Below are positions 46,241 to 55,560 of a stretch of 64,000 nt of DNA, piece by piece (position 1 is the first letter of the stretch; each line of letters begins with the position of its first letter). The notes below the pieces were generated by a model. That model had not been told where the DNA came from and ran no database searches. It saw only the letters and a program-made list of their open reading frames with translations. The stretch is taken from NCBI GenBank assembly GCA_963920525.1, contig OY986438.1, forward strand, positions 51,967,753 through 52,031,752. The letters are read 5' to 3'. The position numbers and the translations under genes are program-made. This stretch comes from Dichetophora obliterata (taxonomy: Eukaryota; Arthropoda; Insecta; Diptera; Sciomyzidae).

Positions 46241-49200
46241 ATGGCTTCGCTAAATAAATTTATTTCATTAACTGATAGTCTTAGGGAGTTTGAATCAGAT
46301 CTAGGCGAGTTTACTCAAGAGGATGCTACGACACATTCACTGGAAGTCCATCGAGATGAAGTAAAGATGATATGGACAAAAGTAAAGTCTTCATATGAAG
46401 CTTGTCTCGACAAATTAGATTCTGCCAAGGATTGTGAGCCTGAGGTTGAACTCGCATCCCTAAAGGCTCGCTATAAAACATCCTATCAGACATTTGTTAG
46501 GTGTGTGGCAAAAATAGGCGAATGTATCCAGCTACTTTCGGTTGTAGAATTACCTACCATTACAACCTCTAGAAACGGTGATTTTCCAAGTCAAAACTTT
46601 CATTTACCTCCATGCGACACTGAAGTTTTTAGTGGAGATTATCTTTCCTGGCCTTCGTTTCGTGACATGTTCACAGCTATTTACGTCAACAATTCCAGAT
46701 TAAGTCCAGTCGAAAAACTTTTTCATTTGAACCAAAAAACACGAGGTGAAGCTCGTGATATCGTGAAAAAGTCACCTCTAACGAATGAAGGTTTTTCTTT
46801 GGCGTGGCAAAATCTTAAGGACCGCTTTGAGAATAAACGCATACTAGTTAATAGTCAGCTTCGCATACTATTAAGCCTTCCTTCTGTCGCTATTGAATCC
46901 GGTAACGCAATCAAGAAACTTCAGCGTGATATAAATTCTTGCATATCTGCTCTCCAATTATACGATATAAACATCTACAATTGGGATCCAATCTTCATTT
47001 TCCTATGCTCGACTCGATTACCTGATGCTACTCTCGCACTATGGGAGCAGTCCATTAAAAATAAAACCGAAATTCCACAATGGACTGACCTAGATTCGTT
47101 TTTGACAAATCGATATCAGACACTGGAGACAGTATCTGATATTAAATCTTCTGTTTCTCCTAAACAATCTCATCAAAAGTCTTCAAATACTAACCCTCAC
47201 AATTCTCAAAGAAAAGTTAGCACTTATCACGCTAACGTGACAAATTCTTTATGCAAACTTTGTCCAGACGAACATCATACCATTCGATATTGTCCTAAGT
47301 TCCTTCAAATGAATCCAAATGATCGAATGGCTTGCGTAAAGAAATACGGTTTGTGCACTAATTGTTTTGCTAGAGCACATGCGCTGAAGGATTGTAAAAG
47401 CAACTTTAACTGCTTTACGTGCCATAAGCGACACAATACATTACTGCATCGCGATAATTTCACTTCAAAGCCTAATTCAATGCCTGTAACTTCAACTACT
47501 TCCAATTCTACTCCTGCCATGCAACGATCACATGCCATTCAAATACAGTCCACTCAAGATTCTCATAAAATTGATACTATACAAAACTGCTTTGCCTCTA
47601 GTTCCAAGAGTGTTCTTCTCGGTACCGCTTTAGTTAACATATACCATATGGGTATCACATATCAAGCCCGAGCACTCATTGATTCTGGATCCGAAGGTAC
47701 TTTCATTTCAGAAAAGTTAGCAAATATGCTTAAACTTCCTTCTCGTTTCATTCAAGCTCAGATATCAGGTTTAAATAACGCTATTTCCGCAAAATCGAAA
47801 AGGATTTGTTCATTTTCCTTAAGTTCTCCAGTAAATCCAAGCATTAGCATAGAAGTTACTGCTCTAGTTTTACCAACTCTTACTGGAAATCTCCCAACAT
47901 GTTCTATAGATCCCATTATTTTTTCCAAAATTCCAAATATTCCACTGGCGGACCCTCAGTTCTATAACAGTTCGCAGATAGATATTTTAATTGGTGGTGA
48001 TATTTTTCCTTCCATCATTCTAAATGGCATTAAACACAATATATGCGATTCTCTACTTGCCCAGGAAACCATATTTGGGTGGATTTTGACCGGTCCAATA
48101 ACCAATAATAAAATCCAAAGTTCTAAAACAATTGTTTCTTACTTTAATGAGATATCTCTTGATAAAGAAATATCTCGCTTTTGGGAGGTGGAGGATCTTC
48201 CCAAAAAGCAATTTTTCACGCATTCTGACCGTTTTTGTGAAGAATATTACGCACGCACTACAAAGAGAAGAGATGATGGTCGCTATATAGTATCACTTCC
48301 GTTCAAAGAAAACTTCCCTGAAGATCACAAGCTCGGCCATTCACGCTCTATTGCTAGTGCGCAATTTCAAAGGAATGAGTCTCGTCTTTGCAAAAACCCA
48401 GAATTAAAAACCGAATACGACAACGTCATTCAAGAATACTTACATTTAAGCCATATGGAACAAGTTCCTTTCCCAAAATCTTCGAATTCTCCATTACATT
48501 ATTACTTGCCACATCATGCTGTCATAAAACCAGAAAGTACTACTACGAAAATTCGTGTAGTCTTCAATGCATCTAATCCTTCTTCAAATGGTAAGAGCCT
48601 AAATGATATCTTACATACTGGTCCGGCATTACAAACTGACCTGACGCTCCTTCTGTTGAAATGGAGATTTTATAGATACGTTTTCAATGGCGATATCCAA
48701 AAAATGTATCGCCAAATCCTTGTGAATCCCAAGCACACTCCCTTTCAACGTATACTTTTTCGTAAATCTTGCCAAGAAGACATTCTTGATTATGAACTGA
48801 AAACAGTAACGTTTGGAGTTAATTGTGCTCCTTACTTGGCGATCCGTACGCTCCATCAATTGGCCGATGACGTAGAGAAATCTTATCCATTAGCTAGTAG
48901 CATCTTGCGAACTTCTATGTATGTAGACGATGCACTCGCAGGAAGTCATTCTATCTCCACTGCGATCCAAGCAAGAGATCAACTTATTGCTGCCCTTAGA
49001 TCTGCAGGTTTCTCTTTGCGCAAGTGGACTTCTAATTCACGAGATATCTTAACAGGACTTGCTCCAGAACATCTCCTTTATGAGGACTTTTTGCAATTCG
49101 ATGACAGCAGTAATGCCAAAACGTTAGGCGTACGATGGAACGCTCGTTCTGACGAATTCTACTTTTCAATTTTGCCTTTGCAGTACAAGTCAGAATTCAC

Positions 49201-51505
49201 AAAACGTGAAGTTCTCTCACAGATCTCTAAGTTATTTGATCATGCAGGTTGGTTGGCACCGTGCATTGTTGTTGCAAAGATGTTAATGCAGCAAATCTGG
49301 TTGGAGCAAATTGGTTGGGATGACAAACTACCTTCAAACTGTCTTCATTCTTGGCACTCTTTTCTAGCAAATTATCCTCAAATTAACTGTATCCAAATTC
49401 CCAGATGGCTTTCATATACACCTGATTGTGATATAGAATTCCATGCATTCTGTGACGCATCAGAGAAGGCATACGCTGCAGCCATCTATGTCCGTATAGA
49501 TTCAAGGTCTAGTCCAATATCCACACATTTACTTACAGCCAAAACAAGAGTCGCACCCGTCAAAACTCTTTCTATTCCGAGGCTTGAACTTTGCGGAGCA
49601 GTTCTTTTGGCTGAATTGGTTGACGCTTTGCTTCCAGAACTTCAAGTTTCAAAGGATAAACTCTTCCTTTGGACCGACTCCACAATTGTGCTGTCTTGGT
49701 TGCGAAAGCCTCCTTGTCAATGGAAAACTTTTGTGGCAAATCGTGTCTCCAAAATTGTCGAAAGTGTTGGCCAAGCTAACTGGTTTCACATTGATTCTCA
49801 TTCCAATCCAGCTGACTTAGCAAGTCGCGGTATTTCACCACAAGAACTTAAAGATAACGAGCTATGGTGGAATGGTCCACCCTGGCTAAAATTATCTCCT
49901 ACTCACTGGCCAAATTCCAATCAAACTCTTTATCTTGAAACAGAACTTGAAGTGAAACCTATAAAATCAAATTTTTCCTATTTTACAAACTTTGAAGATA
50001 TTCTGGATCGTTTTTCCTCGTTTCCGAAAGCAATTCGGATAATTTCTTACATATTTAGATTTTTCCATCACACACATCCGACTCATCGTACTATTTGGTG
50101 TGAAAAATCCAGAAGCATCTCATGTGCCGAAGTACGCAAAGTTAAAACTCGCCTTATATCTCTTTGTCAAAAAGTAGAGTACCCTGATGAATATCATGCG
50201 CTTTCACGTAAAGAATTAATTTCTTCTTCCAGCAGTTTGTTGAACTTAAATCCAATTTTGGATGATTCTGGAGTATTAAGAGTATGTGGAAGACTGGTTA
50301 CTTCTCCCTCAATGTCGTATGACGAACGGCATCCTATCATCGTCCCCTATAAATGTCAATTCGCTCGTTTATTAATTAGCTTCACACATGAAATTTCACT
50401 TCACGGAGGAAACCAGCTAGTTCTGCGCTTAATACGTCTTCAATATTGGATTCCAAAGGCTAGAAACCTCATTAAAACAATCATTCACAAATGTAAAACG
50501 TGTGTTATCTATCAACAACGCTTACGTACCCAACTTATGGGAACCTTACCACCCGAACGCTCCACGTTAACTCGACCCTTCTCTCACACTGGCCTTGATT
50601 TTGCAGGACCTTTTGAAATTAAAAATTCCACAGGTAGAAGTTGTGTAATAACAAAAGGGTACGTTTGTGTATTTGTTTGCTTTTCAACCAAGGCAATCCA
50701 CCTAGAAGCAACAAGTTCTTTGTCCACTCCATCGTTTTTAGCTGCTTTTAATAGATTTGTAGCAAGACGTGGCTGTCCTCTACATTTATACTCAGACAAT
50801 GGTAAAAACTTTGTTGGAGCATCCAAAGAGCTCAGTCGTGATTTTTTCGAGAGTTCAAAAACAGCCTTATCGTCTGATTTTGCACATCAAAATCTGACCT
50901 GGCACTTTAATCCCCCTGGTGCCCCACACATGGGTGGACTCTGGGAGGCGGGTGTTAAGAGCTTTAAGGCTCATTTCCGGAAAGTTGCATGTTCATTTAA
51001 ATATACTTTTGAAGAGTTTTCAACGCTTTTGTCCCGCATAGAAGCGTGTCTCAATTCACGCCCAATTGCCGCCATATCTGAAGATCCAACAGATACTTCC
51101 GCCCTAACTCCAGGCCATTTTCTAATTGGTAGTCCGCTTTTGGCTCCAATAGAACCACAAATACATGAGCAACCCGTTTCTATTATTAATCGCTGGCAGA
51201 GACTTAAAGCTCTGCATCAAAATTTCTGCTTTAGATGGAAAAACGAATATCTTAAGGAACTCCATAAACGTAATAAGTGGAAAAGACCACAAGAAAATAT
51301 TGAAATAAATTCTATGGTGGTCATTCGTGACGAAGCTTTACCTCCAAATGAATGGCGCTTAGGAAGAGTAACCAAAACTTATTTAGGAAAAGATAAACGC
51401 GTTCGTGTAGCAGATGTTCTTACTCAACGAGGTACTATTACTCGTCCGATTGTTAAATTAGTCATTCTTCCAACCAATGAAGCTTCGCCTCAATCATCGT
51501 TCTAA
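46241..51505 (+). CDS. gag-pol: BEL/Pao Gag-Pol polyprotein (intact, 1,754 aa)
   Basis: A single open frame runs from ATG 46241 to TAA 51503-51505. It opens with a gag region with a DUF1759-like part (FSGDYLSWPSFRDMF, about residues 130-270). Cys/His knuckles begin at CKLC (residue 338). A DUF1758-type aspartic protease has catalytic DSG at residues 481-483. RT carries YVDD at 894-897. A Pao-type connection and RNase H follow (AFCDASEKAYAAAIYVR; LWTDSTIVLSWL). An integrase has an H-H-C-C zinc region (about 1380-1420) and catalytic D1453, D1519 and E1569. The DUF5641-type end closes it (EWRLGRVTKTYLG). This order is diagnostic of BEL/Pao. The products assemble particles, copy the RNA and integrate the cDNA. 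All catalytic residues are present, so the element could be active. Confidence 0.95.
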   Translation: MASLNKFISLTDSLREFESDLGEFTQEDATTHSLEVHRDEVKMIWTKVKSSYEACLDKLDSAKDCEPEVELASLKARYKTSYQTFVRCVAKIGECIQLLSVVELPTITTSRNGDFPSQNFHLPPCDTEVFSGDYLSWPSFRDMFTAIYVNNSRLSPVEKLFHLNQKTRGEARDIVKKSPLTNEGFSLAWQNLKDRFENKRILVNSQLRILLSLPSVAIESGNAIKKLQRDINSCISALQLYDINIYNWDPIFIFLCSTRLPDATLALWEQSIKNKTEIPQWTDLDSFLTNRYQTLETVSDIKSSVSPKQSHQKSSNTNPHNSQRKVSTYHANVTNSLCKLCPDEHHTIRYCPKFLQMNPNDRMACVKKYGLCTNCFARAHALKDCKSNFNCFTCHKRHNTLLHRDNFTSKPNSMPVTSTTSNSTPAMQRSHAIQIQSTQDSHKIDTIQNCFASSSKSVLLGTALVNIYHMGITYQARALIDSGSEGTFISEKLANMLKLPSRFIQAQISGLNNAISAKSKRICSFSLSSPVNPSISIEVTALVLPTLTGNLPTCSIDPIIFSKIPNIPLADPQFYNSSQIDILIGGDIFPSIILNGIKHNICDSLLAQETIFGWILTGPITNNKIQSSKTIVSYFNEISLDKEISRFWEVEDLPKKQFFTHSDRFCEEYYARTTKRRDDGRYIVSLPFKENFPEDHKLGHSRSIASAQFQRNESRLCKNPELKTEYDNVIQEYLHLSHMEQVPFPKSSNSPLHYYLPHHAVIKPESTTTKIRVVFNASNPSSNGKSLNDILHTGPALQTDLTLLLLKWRFYRYVFNGDIQKMYRQILVNPKHTPFQRILFRKSCQEDILDYELKTVTFGVNCAPYLAIRTLHQLADDVEKSYPLASSILRTSMYVDDALAGSHSISTAIQARDQLIAALRSAGFSLRKWTSNSRDILTGLAPEHLLYEDFLQFDDSSNAKTLGVRWNARSDEFYFSILPLQYKSEFTKREVLSQISKLFDHAGWLAPCIVVAKMLMQQIWLEQIGWDDKLPSNCLHSWHSFLANYPQINCIQIPRWLSYTPDCDIEFHAFCDASEKAYAAAIYVRIDSRSSPISTHLLTAKTRVAPVKTLSIPRLELCGAVLLAELVDALLPELQVSKDKLFLWTDSTIVLSWLRKPPCQWKTFVANRVSKIVESVGQANWFHIDSHSNPADLASRGISPQELKDNELWWNGPPWLKLSPTHWPNSNQTLYLETELEVKPIKSNFSYFTNFEDILDRFSSFPKAIRIISYIFRFFHHTHPTHRTIWCEKSRSISCAEVRKVKTRLISLCQKVEYPDEYHALSRKELISSSSSLLNLNPILDDSGVLRVCGRLVTSPSMSYDERHPIIVPYKCQFARLLISFTHEISLHGGNQLVLRLIRLQYWIPKARNLIKTIIHKCKTCVIYQQRLRTQLMGTLPPERSTLTRPFSHTGLDFAGPFEIKNSTGRSCVITKGYVCVFVCFSTKAIHLEATSSLSTPSFLAAFNRFVARRGCPLHLYSDNGKNFVGASKELSRDFFESSKTALSSDFAHQNLTWHFNPPGAPHMGGLWEAGVKSFKAHFRKVACSFKYTFEEFSTLLSRIEACLNSRPIAAISEDPTDTSALTPGHFLIGSPLLAPIEPQIHEQPVSIINRWQRLKALHQNFCFRWKNEYLKELHKRNKWKRPQENIEINSMVVIRDEALPPNEWRLGRVTKTYLGKDKRVRVADVLTQRGTITRPIVKLVILPTNEASPQSSF

Positions 51506-51544
51506 TTTTCTATTTTGTTACGCCATTATATCTTCCAGCGAGCC

Positions 51545-52387
51545 ATGACCCCAGACACTAAAAATACCAGCAAAGGCAGTCGTCGTTCCGTCACCAGACG
51601 TTCGAAAAGCGAACCCTCAAAGTTTAAAGCATTCCAGTGTCGGTTGTGCAAGCGTCATCATCCATTACGTCTCTGCAGTCAGTTCCTTAGTATGAATATC
51701 GAGCAACGTATGCGGGTGGTACTTTTGAACAAGTATTGCTCCAACTGCTTAGCGCATAAGCATTCTCAGGGATCCTGTTTCAGTAAATCTGGATGCCACT
51801 ATTGCAGAGAAAACCATCACACCTTGCTTCACTTACACGAGCGGCTTAAAAACAGCCAACCAAATGTTCAATCATCGATAAAAGCATCATCAGTAACAAT
51901 ATCGTCAATTCTTTCGCAGCACATTGTCACTCTCTTTCCAACCGCACTGGTCAAACTAAAGGTTCAAGGAAAACTACATTTTGCAAGATCACTTCTTGAT
52001 CCATGTGGTGCAGTAAGCCGTATATCTAGCCTCCTAGTTCGTCAATTAAAAATACCAACTTTTTCTTTTGGAAAAGATACATTATGCTCTATCCAAATAC
52101 GCTCTCATTCGGATCCTAACTTAGAAATAGAGGTTACGGCTACAGTAGACGACAACATCACTTTGAAAACACCGTCTAAATCCTTAAATGCAGCCATTAA
52201 GGATAAATTTGCAAACATAATTCTCGCTGACCCAGCGTTCTACAACTCGACATCCATTTCTATTGTCCTTGGTGCTGATGTATATCAGCGGATTATAAAA
52301 TGTGGTGTTATGCCAAGCACCGCGGGTCTTCCACTCGCTCAAAATACAATTTTTGGCTGGATCCTTTCGGGATCTTGCGCTTTATAG
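51545..52387 (+). CDS. Third ORF: diverged zinc-knuckle plus retropepsin-like protein
   Basis: The ORF has 280 codons from ATG 51545, in the same frame as pol and separated from it only by the pol TAA; the frame is open from 51506. After a basic Ser-rich start it has Cys/His knuckles (CRLCKRHHPLRLC from about residue 31, then CSNCLAHKH and CHYCRENHHTLLH). A DUF1758-like domain from about residue 125 ends in NTIFGWILSGSCAL. Both parts match the gag-protease section of gag-pol in order and in landmark residues (FGWIL, LADP-FYNS, PLAQ). The catalytic DSG is replaced by DPCG at residues 152-155, so protease activity is doubtful. It has no membrane segment and so is not an envelope protein. A role in RNA binding or as a modified Gag partner is inference. 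Confidence 0.8.
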   Translation: MTPDTKNTSKGSRRSVTRRSKSEPSKFKAFQCRLCKRHHPLRLCSQFLSMNIEQRMRVVLLNKYCSNCLAHKHSQGSCFSKSGCHYCRENHHTLLHLHERLKNSQPNVQSSIKASSVTISSILSQHIVTLFPTALVKLKVQGKLHFARSLLDPCGAVSRISSLLVRQLKIPTFSFGKDTLCSIQIRSHSDPNLEIEVTATVDDNITLKTPSKSLNAAIKDKFANIILADPAFYNSTSISIVLGADVYQRIIKCGVMPSTAGLPLAQNTIFGWILSGSCAL

Positions 52388-52638
52388 ATTTAAATTATTA
52401 ACGGTTGTATTATAATATAAACTATATACGCTATTGAAAAGAATACAACAGAATCCGAATCAAGAACTAATAATGAAATAAATGCAAACAAACTTTAAAT
52501 TTTATTTACAATACTGTTACTATTTATTTATGTGTATAAAATTAAGCTAAGCAATTAAAATTATTATGAATTTTCCAAATTACTATATTGTAAGTTGATT
52601 TATATTATTTTGCAGCCGTACTGCAAGGCGGGCGGCGA
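52388..52638 (+). other. BEL 3' untranslated region with purine-rich end
   Basis: AT-rich sequence is followed by GCAAGGCGGGCGGCGA directly before the 3' LTR. It occupies the polypurine-tract position but contains several C, so it is an untypical primer for plus-strand synthesis. Confidence 0.6.
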
Positions 52639-53004
52639 TGTTTATGTGAGAAATCGATTTCGATAAATCGATTTACCATCATGACGTTAAGATGGCGCTT
52701 CACGCTGTTCGAAAATTTATTTTTTATACAAAATGAACTTTCGTTTACTTGTTTTAAGCTTATGTTATTAACTAGAAATAAGCTTTTTTTCTTCTTAATC
52801 CATCCACCGAACTGGTAAGACGAAATAAATCCTATCCTAAAAACGCAAACTTATCCTAGTATTTTTTATTTCCGATTACGATTCTTATATCGAGAATCTC
52901 AAAGCTCGCTGAGTTTGAGATTCCCAACTTCCTATCCAAGGCTTCTTCTTGCAGAGAGTACAGCTGTCCATAACAACAATAACAACACATTTCTATCCTA
53001 AACA
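52639..53004 (+). repeat. BEL/Pao 3' LTR
   Basis: At 366 bp it looks the same as the 5' LTR at 43508 by eye. It is followed by the CATGA duplication at 53005-53009. Confidence 0.9.
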
Positions 53005-53009
53005 CATGA

Positions 53010-53639
53010 ATTCAATCAAATTTTATCAAAAATACGGAAAACAAGACAAATGTAAAATAAAATTAATAGTAGCACCTGACAAAACAATTTTTTTGCTCAA
53101 AACGTTATGAAACACAGCGGAGAAATCAAAAATCTATAGATCTCAACGTAGCACAGTGATTTGAATGGCCTAGTTAGACGGAGATAAATCTGTAACTCGG
53201 GTTTGAGGGCACGAAATGACTCAAATTTAGGATTAAGGCTATTAAGTTACATATCTTCCTCACCGAAATTCTGTGTGGAACCAAAGTAACACAAAATTTG
53301 TATGGGAAAATAAGCATTTTCGCTTATCTACATCGCGCTTTTTCCACTTTTTTAAAAATGACTGTACTACTGAACGAAGAGCTGCACAGAAACCTTTGAA
53401 TACTTTTTGTAAACGTTACAGTGTGCATGTTTGTTTTAATATTACTAAAAATTATTTTATACATTATTTATATTATTTTTTATATTAAAAAAAATATTTT
53501 TTTTAGCAAACTTTTTTTAATATTTTGGAAAATTTACCTTTATCTCTATCTTTAAAATTGTGACTTTACATCTTCTTTTCTTTTTACAAGCTTTTATTTA
53601 ACTTGCTTCGTTCGTATGTATGTCTTCAAAACTTGCAAG
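53010..53639. other. AT-rich flank right of the BEL insertion
   Basis: No gene was seen. It continues the DNA interrupted by the BEL insertion. Confidence 0.4.
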
Positions 53640-54250
53640 CCATTTTTCTACAACTTGTTGGTATCCGATTAAGCTGAAATTTAGCATACATATCTAAGTC
53701 CGGTGACAATGCAATATTATGATAAAAAATTTTGCCACACCCCCTTTTACCGCCCACAAATCAATAAAAATGCTATATCTCTAAATCTACTAGGCCGATT
53801 CAGCTGAAATCTTGGCAGTAAATTTCCTTCGAGAAGAGGATAATTAAGGAAAATGTTTTGCCACTCCCCCTTTTACTGCCCACAAATCTATAAAAATGAT
53901 ATATTTTGAAACTACTTGGACGATTAAGCTGAAATTGTGGCAGCAAATTTCCTTCGAGTAGAGAATAATTAAGGAAAATTGTTTGCGACTCCCCCTTTTT
54001 ACCGCCCACAAATCCAAAAAAATGCTATATCTCTAAAACTACGGGGCTGATTCAGCTGAAATTCAAAAAGTAAAGTTTCATCAAATAAAGCATGAGGTTT
54101 ATAAAAACATTTGGCAACTTCCACTTTTACCGCCCACAAATCAATAAAAATGCTATATCTCCAAAACTACGGGGCTGATTCAGCTAAAATTTTGGCAGTT
54201 AATTTCCTTCAAGTAGAGAATGGTTCAATAAAAAATTTGTGCCACACCGC
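53640..54250. repeat. ~125-bp tandem repeat array, about 4.5 units
   Basis: Units begin near 53731, 53855, 53980, 54110 and 54236. Each has CCCCCTTTTACCGCCCACAA, then ATGCTATATCTCTAAAACTA, then GATTCAGCTGAAAT, and usually AATTTCCTTCGAGTAGAGAA. Units differ by roughly 10-25 percent by eye. Related single units occur near 56030-56230 and, more degenerate, near 300-440 and 6650-6860. Confidence 0.75.
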
Positions 54251-54277
54251 CCTATATACTATATACCGTCCTATATA

Positions 54278-54410
54278 CCTCAAGCTTTTAAATATGGCAT
54301 TAGTATATGCACTGACTATATGCACTAGTATATGCAGCTTAAGGCACTGATGTTGTGTAGTAAACCTGTATAATGGATCACGGACATCAGTGCCTCAAGC
54401 TTTTAAATAT
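54278..54410. repeat. Paired direct and inverted short repeats
   Basis: CCTCAAGCTTTTAAATAT occurs at 54278-54295 and again at 54393-54410. AGGCACTGATGT (54342-54353) is inverted at 54384-54395. TATATGCACT-type blocks lie between. It has no coding content. Confidence 0.6.
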
Positions 54411-55052
54411 AAATGTATTTGAAAAATTCTAAATTTATATAAGTCCTCAGAACTTACCAATTTATGTACGCTTATACTATGATGACGAGTAACCAAGTGA
54501 GGGGTTCTTCTGCACCTAGAATATTCCTACTATATACATATACGAAAAATGACTTTTAAATTTATTTTTTCTTTTAAGTTCAAGTCTTTTTTAAATAAAA
54601 GGTTATTTTTATATAAAAAATTTTACTTTTTATTTACATTGTTTGTGCTTTAATTACCATTTCCCCACTTTCTTTAAAATGACATATATTCTGAACAAAA
54701 AGCTGCACAGAAACCGTAGGACGCTTGTGTTTGTTAGTTTCATAGTACACCAAAAAATATTTAATGCCATATATATATGTTTTCCCTGTATTTTTAAAAA
54801 AGTGTATGTTTCTTAGCTTAACAATTTTTTTAAATATCTTATAAAGTCTAGCTTTGTCTATGTCTTCAAATTTTTATATTCATAAGGCTATGATTTTTTT
54901 TCACATTAAAAACGAATGAAATTCTCGTTGGTTAACATTACACTTATTTTTATCTTCTTCTTGTGGTACTAAATTGTAACCTCCATGGAAATCGCATATT
55001 AAAATGGTTTGTTCTGCATGACAAGCGTATGTTATGCAATTTACCATAACTA
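54411..55052. other. AT-rich spacer
   Basis: No gene or defined repeat was supported. Confidence 0.4.
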
Positions 55053-55560
55053 AAGGGTGATACTGTTATGTGTTAAATGTGTCAAATGGCTTGTTGATAT
55101 GACGCTTGTGTTCAGTATTCAATACGACTCAATCATGACTTACTCCCGAACAACTTTTATTAATTGAGGAAACTTACTACCAAAATCCGTCATCAGTTAG
55201 AGAATGTTATAGAGTTCTTTAACATAATTTTGGACGTAATGGACGCTCATCCATCAAACCATCACCAAATTTTGAACCAATTTTACACTATTGGACATTC
55301 ATCATTCAACCAGAGTGCATAGAGCCTGTAATTTAAAGAATATTGCTGCAGTACCAGAGAGTGTTCGTGAAAACCGTGAACAATCGATTTGTCGCCCATC
55401 TCGAATTTTGTCGAAATTTGGAAGTTGGACCCACAGAATAGACCATTTAAGAGCTAGTCGTAGGCAACATTTGAACGAAATAATTTTTAAACATTGAGTT
55501 GTAGGAACCGAAATATCATTCCAAATAAAGATTTGCATCAATATATTGATTTTTATGTAT
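55053..55560 (+). mobile_element. Tc1/mariner-like element remnant (helix-turn-helix part of a transposase)
   Basis: It starts with AAGGGTGATACTGTTATG, like the AGGGTGATAC ends of a mariner-type family common in insects. Frameshifted pieces follow: a start like YSRTTFINEETYYQNPSSVRE, then NIAAVPESVRENREQSICR. The latter is typical of the DNA-binding region before the DDE domain in Tc1-like transposases. The catalytic domain is missing and the right end could not be placed exactly. Confidence 0.45.

Larger units (their letters stand above)
40833..49517 (+). repeat. 8,685-bp tandem duplication, right unit
   Basis: This is the second copy of 32148-40832. Its right end at 49517 falls inside pol, where the element continues without interruption. 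So this unit is the original arrangement at its right border, and the left unit is the one cut short. Confidence 0.9.
43508..53004 (+). mobile_element. Complete BEL/Pao LTR retrotransposon
   Basis: The element is 9,497 bp with 366-bp LTRs that begin TG and end CA, flanked by CATGA at 43503-43507 and 53005-53009. Layout: LTR, primer-binding-site candidate, ~2.35-kb leader with palindromic repeats, gag-pol of 1,754 codons without a stop, a second ORF of 280 codons, a purine-rich GC stretch, LTR. There is no envelope-like gene with a signal peptide or membrane anchor. The open reading frames and intact target duplication indicate a young insertion. Confidence 0.95.

Noticed and set aside
51545..52387. 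Third BEL ORF as an envelope gene
   Set aside because: It has no signal peptide, membrane anchor or furin-like site. Its domains match the gag-protease section instead.
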